Source of the DNA: JAMLHH01 sp035515235
GTDB lineage: Bacteria > Bacteroidota > Bacteroidia > Chitinophagales > JADIYW01
Assembly: GCA_035515235.1 (NCBI GenBank)
Contig: DATJBS010000004.1
Span: forward strand, 58,044 to 122,043
Direction of reading: 5' to 3'
DNA length: 64,000 nt
Shown here in pieces: positions 33,088-43,800 of this stretch (the first letter of the stretch is position 1; every line of letters starts with the position of its first letter). Below the pieces are notes generated by a model. It did no database searches and was not told where the DNA came from. It was given only the letters and a program-made list of their open reading frames with translations. The translations under genes were made by a program, and so were the position numbers.

Positions 33088-34641
33088 ATGGAAACTTCAC
33101 GCTTTGTCAAAAAAAATATAGGAATTTCAAGTGCTTCTACACAAGATTTCTCTAGTGTTATGTATGGAAAGATTCCACCACAAGCGCGTGATTTAGAAGA
33201 AGCTGTAATTGGCGCATTATTGATTGACAAAGAGGCCGTCAACGAAGCTATTGACATTCTTAAACCGGAAGTTTTTTATGTAGAGGCTCATGGTATTATT
33301 TTTCGAGCAATCAATCAGCTTTTTGAAACCTCCAAACCTATCGATATTCTTACAGTAGCTCATCAGTTGAGAAGTAATGGAGAATTAGAAACAATAGGCG
33401 GAGCTTACTATTTATCTGAATTGACTAACAAAGTAGCCTCTTCAGCTAATATTGAATATCACAGTAGAATTGTAATTCAGAAATACATTCAAAGAAAACT
33501 GATAGAAATATCTAATACCATTATAAAAGATGCGTATGAAGACACTACGGACGTATTGGAATTATTAGACAAAGCTGAAAAAAATATTTTCTCTGTAGCG
33601 GAACAAAATTTAAAAAGAGGCTCATTAAACATGGAAGACCTCTTGCAAGACACCCTAAAAGAGATTGAATCTATTAGAAATAAACCTGATGGTCTTACAG
33701 GGGTCCCTTCTGGCTTTACAGCTTTAGATGCTATGACTTCTGGCTGGCAAAGATCTGACTTAATCATTGTAGCAGCTAGGCCAGCGATGGGTAAAACTGC
33801 TTTTGTATTGAATATGGCTCGTACTGCAGCAGTAGATCATGGAATACCTGTGGCAATTTTCTCCTTAGAGATGAATGCAACACAATTGGTCAAAAGGATC
33901 ATTTCTTCTGAGGTAGAAATTGATGCTGAAAAAATACATCATGGCAAATTAAACGACCAAGAATGGAGTGTTCTGAGTCAACGAGTAGAGAAATTATCAA
34001 AGGCTCCGATTTTCATAAATGATACCGCTGGACTAAATATTTTTGAATTTAGAGCTCAATGTAGAAGATTAAAAAGTGCTCATAATATACAATTGGTCAT
34101 GATTGACTACTTACAACTTATGAGTGGGTCTTCTGATGGAAAAGGCTCTACTAGAGAGCAAGAGATTAGTGCAATTTCACGATCTTTAAAAGGTATTGCT
34201 AAAGAATTAAATATTCCAGTAATTGCCTTATCACAGTTGAGTCGTGCAGTTGAATCTAGAACAGGAGATAAAAAACCACAACTTTCTGACTTGAGAGAAT
34301 CAGGAGCTATTGAGCAAGATGCGGATATGGTTTTAGCATTGTACAGACCTGATTACTACGGTTTTACTGAAAACAGCAAAGGTGAATCTACAGCAAACCT
34401 TGCAGAAGTCATTATTCTAAAACATCGTCACGGTTCAACAGGGACAGTAGAGCTGAGATTCGTAAAAGAATACACTAAATTTAAAGACTGGAATCCTCAT
34501 GCTGCTTATGAGAATCAACAGCATCAATATCAAGGAGGTTATGGTAATGACTCTAACGGTAACAACTACATCACTATAGGTTCAAAAATGGATGATTTAC
34601 CAAACAAAGACACACCTAAATCTGAAAATGATTTGTTTTAG
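33088..34641 (+). CDS. dnaB: Replicative DNA helicase
   Basis: 517 residues. The N-terminal DnaB domain starts at 'PPQARDLEEAVIGALLIDKEAV', followed by a linker and the RecA-like motor with Walker A ARPAMGKT (about 229-236), 'FSLEM' (H1a), Walker B 'LVMIDYLQLM', 'SQLSRAVESR' and 'RESGAIEQDADMV'. This hexameric helicase unwinds DNA at the replication fork. The C-terminal tail (~470-517) is Gln/Asn/Gly-rich and likely disordered. The gene is alone, with an upstream region that may bind DnaA. Confidence 0.96.
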   Translation: METSRFVKKNIGISSASTQDFSSVMYGKIPPQARDLEEAVIGALLIDKEAVNEAIDILKPEVFYVEAHGIIFRAINQLFETSKPIDILTVAHQLRSNGELETIGGAYYLSELTNKVASSANIEYHSRIVIQKYIQRKLIEISNTIIKDAYEDTTDVLELLDKAEKNIFSVAEQNLKRGSLNMEDLLQDTLKEIESIRNKPDGLTGVPSGFTALDAMTSGWQRSDLIIVAARPAMGKTAFVLNMARTAAVDHGIPVAIFSLEMNATQLVKRIISSEVEIDAEKIHHGKLNDQEWSVLSQRVEKLSKAPIFINDTAGLNIFEFRAQCRRLKSAHNIQLVMIDYLQLMSGSSDGKGSTREQEISAISRSLKGIAKELNIPVIALSQLSRAVESRTGDKKPQLSDLRESGAIEQDADMVLALYRPDYYGFTENSKGESTANLAEVIILKHRHGSTGTVELRFVKEYTKFKDWNPHAAYENQQHQYQGGYGNDSNGNNYITIGSKMDDLPNKDTPKSENDLF

Positions 34642-34675
34642 CAAATAGGATATAACTTTAATAACAAAAATACTC

Positions 34676-35536
34676 TTACCTTTTTATTCTAAGTTGATTT
34701 AATTCTTGTAAATCTCCATTAAAAACATTGAGATCTACATATCCTTTGATGCCTTTAACTCTACCTTTTTCAGAGAATTGCCACATGGTCCAATGAGGTT
34801 TAGGATCTGATATCCATGTATTATAATTGGCAATCCAAATCACACAATCATTGAATTCTGGAGATAAATAATTCTCGAAATAATGCTGCCCTGAATAAAT
34901 AATAGGTTTGACACCGTAATGACGTTCCACTAAATCTAACCAATTTCTAATTCCCACTTTTAATTGATTGATACTTTGATTTTTGGGAAGATTTTCAATA
35001 TCTAAAATTGGTGGTAAATCTCCAGGAACTAAATTTACCGTACTGATATAATTATGAGCTTGCTCTGTAGAAGGTTCATCTGGTCTATAATAATGATAAG
35101 CTCCTCTTATAAAACGACTGTTATTCAATTCACTCCAGTTAGTTCTATAAGTCAAATCTTTTGTACTTACTCCCATTGTAGAGCGTACTATTACAAAATG
35201 AATGGGATAATCATCATAAATCCAAGATACTTCTCTCCAATTGATACTACTTTGGTAATGTGAAATATCTATACCAAAAGTTTTCTCAATATGCTTAGAT
35301 AGTATTTTTCTGTTTCTAATATCATAGGCAGTTGTAAAAGGAGTAGAATCGCTAGATTGAATGACTGAATTGTGATTTCTAATCCAACGAAAAATCTGAC
35401 TTTTATATTTATAGCCCAACAAAGAGCCTATAACGACAAGAAAACCGATAATTAAAAAAAAGAAACCTATTACATCTTTAATATTATAAGACCTTTTAGA
35501 GGCTTTTCTCTTTTTAGAAATTTTATCTTTTCTCAT
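34676..35536 (-). CDS. GH25 muramidase, membrane-anchored
   Basis: 286 residues with a basic N-terminus and one membrane segment (about 22-44, VIGFFFLIIGFLVVIGSLLG), then a GH25 domain: 'GIDISHYQSSINW' with the catalytic Asp, 'FVIVRSTMG', 'GAYHYYRP', 'PPILDIEN' with the second acidic pair, and 'MWQFSEKG'. GH25 enzymes cut the MurNAc-GlcNAc bond in peptidoglycan. The gene lies 39 bases behind thrB on the same strand, in the place where thrC would be expected; co-transcription is possible but a functional link is not obvious. Confidence 0.92.
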   Translation of the reverse strand: MRKDKISKKRKASKRSYNIKDVIGFFFLIIGFLVVIGSLLGYKYKSQIFRWIRNHNSVIQSSDSTPFTTAYDIRNRKILSKHIEKTFGIDISHYQSSINWREVSWIYDDYPIHFVIVRSTMGVSTKDLTYRTNWSELNNSRFIRGAYHYYRPDEPSTEQAHNYISTVNLVPGDLPPILDIENLPKNQSINQLKVGIRNWLDLVERHYGVKPIIYSGQHYFENYLSPEFNDCVIWIANYNTWISDPKPHWTMWQFSEKGRVKGIKGYVDLNVFNGDLQELNQLRIKR

Positions 35537-35575
35537 TATAATATATACGAAAAGTCGATTGCTATCCTATACTAA

Positions 35576-36523
35576 TTAATCTATAAAAGGTAATGTTTTA
35601 GGTCCAGTATGATTGACTTTACTCACATACACTTCTGCATTTATGCCTAAGCTATTCATGACTTCTTTCATCGCTTCTCCAGCTTTGTCAGCTATCTCTT
35701 TTCCTTTACATAATGCAAAAACTGAAGGACCAGAACCGCTAATGCTTCCACCTAATGCGCCAGCATTAATTGCAGCTTCTTTCATTTCATAAAATCCAGG
35801 AATTAATTTACTACGATAAGGTTCTGCGATATAATCTACTAAAGAACGGCCTATCAAATCATAATCGCCTCTCAATAAGCCTACCATCAATCCACCTACA
35901 TTCGCACTTTGTCTTAGAGAAACAGACAATGGAATTTCTTTAGGCAAAATCTCTCTAGCTTCTTTCGTCAAGACTATCACATCTGGGTTAATTACAGCGC
36001 ACCATAGCTCTTCAGGAACTGGTATATGTATAATGTCCAATGGCTCATAGCTACGAACCAATATAAAGCCACCAAATAAGGAAGCTGCCACATTATCTGC
36101 AATTGCTGCGTCACATGCTGCTTTCTCTGCGTTTAACAAGAAAGGTAGCATTTCGTTTCTAGTCAGTTTTTCATTACACAACATATTTATTGCATAAACT
36201 CCAGCTACTGCACTTGCTGCGCTACTTCCCAATCCACTTCCTGATGGCATCATTTTTTTGATCCACACTTTACAACCGAAGTCAGCATTGATGTAGTTCA
36301 AATAATCCATGATGGCCACGGTAGCAGAGTTTTTATGTGGATCTCTTGGTAAAACTCCGCCGTCTCCTTCAATATCTACAATTTCAACACCAAGAGTTGA
36401 AGTCAATTCCATGATCAACTCATCTCCTGGCTTATCAATTGCAAATCCTAAAATATCATAACCACAAGCCACATTAGCAACAGTAGCAGGTGCAAATACC
36501 TTTATTTTATCTCCTGGTTTCAT
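35576..36523 (-). CDS. thrB: Homoserine kinase
   Basis: 315 residues of the GHMP kinase fold: N-terminal 'KVFAPATVANVACGYDILGFAI', the ATP loop 'MPSGSGLGSSAASAVAG' and the C-terminal 'GGSISGSGPSVFAL'. It phosphorylates homoserine with ATP on the way to threonine. It starts 12 bases after thrA, so both are on one mRNA. The third enzyme, ThrC, is not in the window. Confidence 0.95.
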   Translation of the reverse strand: MKPGDKIKVFAPATVANVACGYDILGFAIDKPGDELIMELTSTLGVEIVDIEGDGGVLPRDPHKNSATVAIMDYLNYINADFGCKVWIKKMMPSGSGLGSSAASAVAGVYAINMLCNEKLTRNEMLPFLLNAEKAACDAAIADNVAASLFGGFILVRSYEPLDIIHIPVPEELWCAVINPDVIVLTKEAREILPKEIPLSVSLRQSANVGGLMVGLLRGDYDLIGRSLVDYIAEPYRSKLIPGFYEMKEAAINAGALGGSISGSGPSVFALCKGKEIADKAGEAMKEVMNSLGINAEVYVSKVNHTGPKTLPFID

Positions 36524-36535
36524 TCTATACTATTC

Positions 36536-38995
36536 TTAATTAGCCATATAATTACCTATAGCTATAATTTCTGCAAAAACTCCTGCAGCTGTTACTTCTG
36601 CTCCTGCTCCTGGACCTTTGATGACTAAAGGATTTTTCTTGTAGCGTTCTGAAGTGAATACAATCATATTATCACTGCCGCTCAAATTATAAAATGGGTG
36701 ACTAGAATCTACTGATTTCAATAAAATCTCAACAGATCCATTTTCAATAATAGCCATATATCTTAAAACTTTACCTTGAGCTTCAGCTTCTTTCTTCATG
36801 GTTTCATACTCAGCGTTAGTTTCTGTAATTCTTTCCATAAATTCTTTAACAGAAATATTTCTCAAACTTTCAGGAACTAAATTAGCTACAGCAATATCAT
36901 CAAGCTCCATATCTACACCGATTTCTCTACTTAAAATCAATGCTTTACGAGCTACATCTAAGCCGCTTAAGTCATCTCTTGGATCTGGTTCAGTAAACCC
37001 TTCTGCTTTAGCTTTTAAAACTATTTCGCTAAATGAAGCATCTCCTTTGAAATTATTAAAGATATAAGATAATGTACCGGATAATACAGCTTCAATTTTT
37101 AAGATTCGATCTCCACTATTGAGTAAATTATTCAAAGTATTAATAACAGGAAGACCTGCGCCGACATTCGTTTCGTATAAGAATTTTGCATTTTTCTTAC
37201 GTGCTATATCTCTTAAGTCATTATATTTTTGAAGAGAAAGAGTATTAGCAATCTTATTAGGCGTTACTACTGATATACTTTTATTCAATAATTTCTCGTA
37301 AAAAGTAGTCACTTCTTTACTTGCGGAACAGTCTACAAACACACTATTTGCAAAGTTGAGTTGGATGATATCATCTACAAATTTTGATAAGCTAGGTTTT
37401 TCAGTTCCTGTATCTAAAACGTCTTGCCATTGTGAAATATCAATACCATTTCTTTCTATAATAGATTTTCTAGAATTGATCATACCTGTCACATTGATCT
37501 CCATCTCCATTTGTTCTTTTAGAGAATCTTTTTGATGTAAGATTTGTTGTAACAACGTACTTCCTATTAGACCTGTAGGTCCAACTAAGAATATATTTAT
37601 AGAGTGCAAATCACTTCTAAAGAAGATTTCATGCAAAGAATTCAAAGCTTTTGCTTCGTCTTTTCTATCTATAACTACTGTAATATTTAATTCTGAAGAA
37701 CCTTGAGCGATTGCCGCTACGTTAATTCCGTTTTTACCTAAAGCCTTAAATAACCTTGCAGCTACTCCTGGCACATTCATCATATTCTCTCCTACTACAG
37801 CTATTACTGATTTATCAGATTCTGTAACGATAGGCTGCAAAAATTTATTTTGCATTTCATATCTAAACTCTTGTTCTACTGCTACTACTGCTCTTCCAAT
37901 ATCTGAAGGTGCCACACCGAAACAAATCGAGTGCTCAGAAGAACCTTGAGTCAAGAAAATAATGTTTACAGAAGCTCTAGAAAGCGACCCGAATAAACGA
38001 GCTGCTGTTCCAACTACTCCAAACATCCCACTTCCTTCTAATCTCATTAAAGCAATCTCTGAGATAGACGAAATTCCTTTAATTGGATTTTCACCTGCTT
38101 TCGCTCTTTCGACGATCATCGTACCTGGATGTTCCGGATGAAAAGTGTTTTTGATGGAAAGAGGTATTTTTTTGACTAATGCTGGTAGAATTGTTGGAGG
38201 ATAAATGACTTTAGCTCCAAAATGAGAAAGCTCCATAGCTTCTCTATAGCTCAATTCCGGAATAGTAATAGCACTTTCTACAATATTTGGATTAGCAGTA
38301 AGCACACCGTCCACATCAGTCCAAATTTCTATCATTTTAGCTTTCAAAGCAGCACCAATAATAGAAGCAGTATAATCAGATCCACCTCTACCTAGAGTAG
38401 TGATGTGATGATTTTTATCAGAACCTATAAATCCTGTTACAATTGGAATAGCATTCAAATGCTCTACTAATTGATTAATGTTTTTGTTAGTAGCAGCTAA
38501 ATCTACTTTTGCAGTTAAATAAGTAGAATCTGTAGAAATGATTTGCGAAGCATTGACGTACATAGAAGAAATACCTGCACTTTTCATTGCTCCCGAAATT
38601 ATAAAGCAGGAGAATCTTTCACCAAAAGAGGTCAATGCAGCTAAAGATTTATCAGGACATCCTCCTAATAAATACATGCCTTTTAAAATCTTTTCCATTT
38701 CGTGAAGACCTTCATTAATCTCTTCAATCAAAGTAGCTTTATCTTCTACAGTTATCAATTCTTCAGCTATAGAAAGATGTTTGTCTTTTATAGCTTGAAA
38801 TTCCGTTTTGTACTGCGAATTTTGATTTTCTGCTAATCTTGCTGTTTGAATAATATGGTCTGTCATTCCACGAAATGCAGAGCATACCACAACAACTTTC
38901 TCGTATTGTTCTTTACGTCCACGAACAATCTCGATCATATTTTTTATCCTTTCAGGATTGGCTATGGATGAGCCACCAAATTTCATCACCAACAT
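36536..38995 (-). CDS. thrA: Bifunctional aspartokinase/homoserine dehydrogenase
   Basis: 819 residues, like E. coli ThrA. The aspartokinase half (about 1-290) opens with VMKFGGSSIANPERI and has 'GRGGSDYTASIIGAAL'; two ACT domains (~305-455) with 'VVGENMMNVPGVAARLFKAL' follow; the homoserine dehydrogenase half (~465-819) has the nucleotide site 'VGPTGLIGSTLL', 'VTPNKIANT', 'ETNVGAGLPVI' and 'PDPRDDLSGLDVARK'. It carries out the first and third steps from aspartate to homoserine and is usually inhibited by threonine through the ACT domains. An exact -7 box (39025-39032) is 29 bases upstream; I see no leader peptide rich in Thr/Ile codons. Confidence 0.96.
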   Translation of the reverse strand: MLVMKFGGSSIANPERIKNMIEIVRGRKEQYEKVVVVCSAFRGMTDHIIQTARLAENQNSQYKTEFQAIKDKHLSIAEELITVEDKATLIEEINEGLHEMEKILKGMYLLGGCPDKSLAALTSFGERFSCFIISGAMKSAGISSMYVNASQIISTDSTYLTAKVDLAATNKNINQLVEHLNAIPIVTGFIGSDKNHHITTLGRGGSDYTASIIGAALKAKMIEIWTDVDGVLTANPNIVESAITIPELSYREAMELSHFGAKVIYPPTILPALVKKIPLSIKNTFHPEHPGTMIVERAKAGENPIKGISSISEIALMRLEGSGMFGVVGTAARLFGSLSRASVNIIFLTQGSSEHSICFGVAPSDIGRAVVAVEQEFRYEMQNKFLQPIVTESDKSVIAVVGENMMNVPGVAARLFKALGKNGINVAAIAQGSSELNITVVIDRKDEAKALNSLHEIFFRSDLHSINIFLVGPTGLIGSTLLQQILHQKDSLKEQMEMEINVTGMINSRKSIIERNGIDISQWQDVLDTGTEKPSLSKFVDDIIQLNFANSVFVDCSASKEVTTFYEKLLNKSISVVTPNKIANTLSLQKYNDLRDIARKKNAKFLYETNVGAGLPVINTLNNLLNSGDRILKIEAVLSGTLSYIFNNFKGDASFSEIVLKAKAEGFTEPDPRDDLSGLDVARKALILSREIGVDMELDDIAVANLVPESLRNISVKEFMERITETNAEYETMKKEAEAQGKVLRYMAIIENGSVEILLKSVDSSHPFYNLSGSDNMIVFTSERYKKNPLVIKGPGAGAEVTAAGVFAEIIAIGNYMAN

Positions 38996-39024
38996 ACTAC
39001 AGGGTGTTCATTTTATTGAAATTG

Positions 39025-39032
39025 CAAAAATA
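39025..39032 (-). promoter_or_regulatory. -7 promoter box of the thrA-thrB operon
   Basis: TATTTTTG on the minus strand fits TAnnTTTG exactly, 29 bases before the ATG at 38995. Confidence 0.5.
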
Positions 39033-39102
39033 GAGAAAGGATAATGAAAAAATGAAACTAGAACTAGAATATGTATATTAGTAGCACTTATTTCTTTAGA
39101 AT

Positions 39103-39858
39103 ATGCAAAATTGGTGGAAATTACCCTATAGTATTTATGCGATCATCTTACTTTTTATACTTTTCACGATCGTATTCCCTATATATGTATTGATTAAAAT
39201 ACTTATTCCTTATTCTCAGCAGACAAAATGGGTACATAGAACCAACAAAATTGTGTTTATAATTTGGTCAGCATTCACTGGATTTACATACAAAATTAGA
39301 GGTGTAGAGAATATTGACGAAGATCAAACTTATGTCATAGTTTGTAATCATAATAATTTAGCCGACTTCATGGCTTCTGCTTATGGAATTCAAGTTCCAG
39401 GAAAACCTCTAGTCAAAAAAGAGCTTTTAAGCATTCCAATTATAGGTCAATTGTTTGCAATGGCAAGTGTACCTCTAGATAGAAAAGATGAAAATGCTAG
39501 AAAGAAAAGCGTAGAAGTAATGGCCAAAGAATTGGAACAAGGAATCTCATTAATCATTTTTGCTGAAGGCACTAGAAATCGTACTCCTGCACCTTTAAAA
39601 GAATTTCATAACGGAGCATTTTCTATATCCATGAAAACAGGAAAACCTATTCTTCCTGTAGTTTTTACGAATATGAAAAATTTAAGTAGCGCCGAGTCCA
39701 TATTAATTAGACCTTGGAGAATTGAAGCTACTCACTTAGAAGCAGTATTTCCTGAAGCATTTAATGATACTCAAGAATACAAAAATCACGTTTACCGAAT
39801 AATGTGGAATTATTTAGTAGAAAACGACCCTAGTTTTAAAGACTATGAAAAACTATAA
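39103..39858 (+). CDS. PlsC-type 1-acylglycerol-3-phosphate acyltransferase
   Basis: 251 residues with an N-terminal membrane helix (YAIILLFILFTIVFPIYVLI), acyltransferase motif NHNNLAD (H-x4-D), the 'PLVKKELLSIPIIGQLF' block and 'FAEGTRNR' (motif III), then the 'LPVVFTN' end motif. It acylates lysophosphatidic acid or a related lysolipid at the inner membrane. The gene overlaps the PorP/SprF gene tail-to-tail by six bases. Confidence 0.9.
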   Translation: MQNWWKLPYSIYAIILLFILFTIVFPIYVLIKILIPYSQQTKWVHRTNKIVFIIWSAFTGFTYKIRGVENIDEDQTYVIVCNHNNLADFMASAYGIQVPGKPLVKKELLSIPIIGQLFAMASVPLDRKDENARKKSVEVMAKELEQGISLIIFAEGTRNRTPAPLKEFHNGAFSISMKTGKPILPVVFTNMKNLSSAESILIRPWRIEATHLEAVFPEAFNDTQEYKNHVYRIMWNYLVENDPSFKDYEKL

Positions 39859-40866
39859 AACTGGACAACCTAAATATGATTTCTTAGCGGCTGCTTTTTT
39901 ACGATCAGCATTCCAAAATCCTGTATATACTAAAGATATTTCTGGACCTCCATTTGCACGAGATGCTTTTGTCAATGTAGAAAGATTCACATCGTAGTTA
40001 AAAGTCAAATTAAAGTCTTCATATTCAACTCTTACAACAGGAATAATAGCGTCTTGCATTCTATACCACATTCCCACTCCGATTTTGAAGTTTTGTTTAG
40101 TATTAGGAGAGAAATCATATCTACCCAAAAATCCTATCATAAATTCTTGAAATGGTCCTTGTCTTTGATATAATGTACTCGTGTTGAAATCTACATTGTC
40201 ATTGACAGTAAAATTCAAACCCGCTTGACCTATATATCTTACATATAATGGATCAGCACCTGTCTTATAAAAGCTTTGATTAGGTTTTAATAAATTCAAT
40301 GCACTTCCTCCTACATAAAAATTGACTTTGTCTGCCGGTTCTGCATACCACAATAATCCTAGACCCATAGAATAGTACCAATAATTATCTACTCCAATAA
40401 CATCTCCACCAATACCACCGTTTAATTGGTTTTCATAGATAGCATTTGAAAAGTTAATAGATTTATTTCCACCAGTCATTTGAAAACCTGCAGATAAATA
40501 ATTAGGCATATTTTGACCTAATTTTTGAGTGTAGGCTAAACTGAGTAGTAATTGATTGGTATTTAAGTTTAAATCTCCAGCTTGATCACTGAAAAAGTGA
40601 ACTCCTACCCCAAAACCAGAGCCGTTAAATTTCTGCTTGGCAATGCTGAAATCTGCACCTCCACCGATTGTTCGGTATGCATTAAATGGTGCTTGCCATT
40701 GACTTTTGTAGATAGCAGAAGCTCTCACATCACCATTAAAATAACCTGTAAAAGCTGGATTGTATAATAAAGGGGCTGAATAATACTGAGAAAATCTAAT
40801 ATCTTGAGCGTTTATAGTTGTACTAATCATTAGTGTGATCAGTACTAAAAAAATATTTCTAAGCAT
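39853..40866 (-). CDS. PorP/SprF family outer-membrane protein
   Basis: 337 residues from ATG 40866 (MLRNIFLVLITLMIS). After the signal peptide (ending INAQ) comes the family hallmark 'DIRFSQYYSAPLLYNPAFTGY', then an alternating strand pattern of a barrel. PorP/SprF proteins are outer-membrane partners of type IX secretion; in type B systems each is paired with the large substrate encoded upstream and probably holds it at the surface. The start codon shares one base with the stop of the preceding PKD gene (TAATG), which couples their translation and fits that pairing. Confidence 0.92.
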   Translation of the reverse strand: MLRNIFLVLITLMISTTINAQDIRFSQYYSAPLLYNPAFTGYFNGDVRASAIYKSQWQAPFNAYRTIGGGADFSIAKQKFNGSGFGVGVHFFSDQAGDLNLNTNQLLLSLAYTQKLGQNMPNYLSAGFQMTGGNKSINFSNAIYENQLNGGIGGDVIGVDNYWYYSMGLGLLWYAEPADKVNFYVGGSALNLLKPNQSFYKTGADPLYVRYIGQAGLNFTVNDNVDFNTSTLYQRQGPFQEFMIGFLGRYDFSPNTKQNFKIGVGMWYRMQDAIIPVVRVEYEDFNLTFNYDVNLSTLTKASRANGGPEISLVYTGFWNADRKKAAAKKSYLGCPVL

Positions 40867-43800
40867 TATTTCAACAGTGTTATATTTCCTTTTAACATAA
40901 TAGGGTCTCCGGTTGCGCATTTGGCTTCAATATAATAGACATAAACTCCTGAGTTCACAACACTACCATTATACGTTCCATCCCATGAATCACTAATATT
41001 AGCAGACTCATAGACTAGCTCACCTGATCTTGAGTAAATTCTTATTCTTTCTAATTGTAAGAAATCATTATTCCTCAAGGTGAAATTATCGTTTATTCCA
41101 TCTTGATTAGGAGAAAATACATTTTGTATTTGTATAAGATTTTCATCACAAGATTCAATTACATTGACTTCGATATCTTCAGATATACTACATCCAAATG
41201 CATTTGTTGCAGTAACTGTATACACCATTGATGAAGAAATTGATGCAGTTGGGAAAGGACAATTTGTACAACTTAAATTTTGAGTTGGACTCCAAGAATA
41301 CGAGACTCCTTCATCAGAATAAGATTCTAAATTTGCTTGTTGTCCTTTAAAGATTTTGACAGATTCTACTACAGTTAAACTAGGATATTCTTTTACTTCT
41401 ACGAAAACTGGCAAGTTAATCTCTTTACAAGAACCATTTTTTACATTCAATATGTATGTTGTATTCAGATTGGGACTAACTTTCAAAGGAATCACAGAAT
41501 CTAAAAATACATTATTCTGATACCAATTATAAATAAATTTACCAGAATCAATAGTATCCATATTTGCTTGAAGCAAAATTTCATTGCCTATACAAATAAT
41601 AGTGTCCGGCCCTGCAGTACCGGTTACAGCATTTACAACTTCAACTAAAACAGTTTTATCAGTAAAACAAGTAGGACTTACAGAGCCTCTAATTTGATAT
41701 TCTGTAGTTTGTAAAGGAAATGCAATCGGATTATTGATATTCAAGTTGCTTAAGGTTCCCGAGCTTTGCCATTCATAATGATGTACTCCACTTGATTTTA
41801 ATTGAATAGAATCTCCTTTACAAATGATAAATTTATCCTTAACTTTTAAGGGAGCTTTTGCAAAAACTCCAATCTGTAGAGTATCAGTATCCTTACAACC
41901 TAAAGAATCGACAACTGTGAGATATATAAAAACATCTGCGGAATCACTAGTTTGAAATTGGTGAACAAAATTACTATCTGTAGAAGAAAAACCATCGGAT
42001 AAAATCCAATTTCTGCTATTAAATGGAGCATTGAGATCGAATAGAGATGTGTCTGCAAACATCAACTCTTCACCATTACATACTATATCTGCAGAAGCAG
42101 AAATATTAGCAGTAGGACCACCCACTCTAATATATGGTCCAAATACTGTAGCTATACATCCAAGACCATCATCGGCTGTTACACTAGGCCTATAAACACC
42201 AGGCGAAGTATAAGTATGTATTCTTTTGGAACTAGCTGTTGTATCATAAGCTCCACTTCCATCATCAAAGTCCCAAAAATTTGCAATTGAATTTCTAATA
42301 TCAGCTTGCATAGTGACCTCAAGAGGAGCGCAAGCGGCAGTATCACTTACAACAAACTTACCAGAAGGCCCTCCAATATCAATAAATTTTTCTTTAGTTA
42401 TCACATCGACACAGCCTCTATAATCTTCAAGTGTAAGTGTAACATCATAGGTTCCAGCTTCTAAATATAAATTTGTAGGATATCTAGAAGTGTCGTCACT
42501 TGAATTACCATTTCCAAAATCCCATTGAGTTCTTCTGTAAACAATATTCGCAGGAACTATTTCGAAATTAGTTAAAAGTTCTGGACAAATTTTATTTCGT
42601 GGATAACCATCAAAATCGTATTTAACCTCGCTAATAGTTACAGCATTTTTAACACCTAAAGAATCTGAGCAATTATTTGCATCTATTATTTTTAAAGAAA
42701 TATTATATACTCCTTCATTTTGATAAACATGCTTTGGAGCGCTATCGTTATTGATGGGTGAACCATCACCAAAATCCCAAAAATATTTTAATCCAACCCC
42801 TGTAGATAGATTCTCAGGTTTAAAATTATTTCCTGTACAGAATGATTTAGAGGGAATATTAAACTTGACATTAGGATAAGCCACCACTAAATCATGTTTG
42901 ACAGTATCTTTACAACCAAAATCATCTTCTACTGCAAGAGAAATAGGTAAGATTGCCGTAATAGAAAAGCTTTCAGAAAACTGCTTATTTGTATTAGACC
43001 CTAAGCCCGCCAAGTCCCAATTATATTTTACAATTTTAGAAAGAGTGGAGCTAGAAGTATCTTTAAAATTAACATTTATAGGTGCACAACCACCAATCGG
43101 ATCAAACTCAAATCCTGCTTCAGGTTTCACAACTTGAATCAAATCTTTAAAGAAAAGAGAATCTTTGCATCCATCTTTAACTGTTCTATAAATCAAATCA
43201 TATGTTCCAGCCTTATCAAAAATATCTTCTAGCCTAGACCCAGTATATGTGCTGTCATTAATTGTCCAATAATTTGATGATGAACCTATTAGTGATTGGT
43301 AATTCACTTCAAGGGGGGCGCATCCTTTTATAGGAGTTAATACAAAATCTGCTCCTGACTTTTTCTTGACTTCAATATCTTTAATAATCTCATCAGTACA
43401 TCCTGTCTTTGAGTTGACTACAGATAGTTTAACTTTAAAAGTCCCAAAAGTCTTAAATTCATGAGTAACAATTCTATTATTATCTACAACAATATTTCCA
43501 TCGCCAAAGTCCCAAGTAGATTTCACATTTGCATGTTTATCATTTCTGAAAGTCAGACTCTTTCCTGAACAGTTACTTACTAAATTAAAATCTGCTGCAG
43601 TTTCTTTCACGTTAACCTTTCCTAAACTTTTGAAGGATTTACAGCCATTTAGATTCACACTAACAGAGACATTAAAAGAACCTGATTCTATGAATTTGTA
43701 GGATATAGTTCTAGTTTTTAATTTCTCTGAACTTCCTATTGACCATTCATACTGAGCTCCAGGGATATTATCGGCTTGTCCTTTTAACAAAACACTTGGA

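Noticed and set aside
38996..39102. Threonine/isoleucine attenuator before thrA
   Set aside because: The leader of about 25 bases is too short for a leader peptide and terminator.
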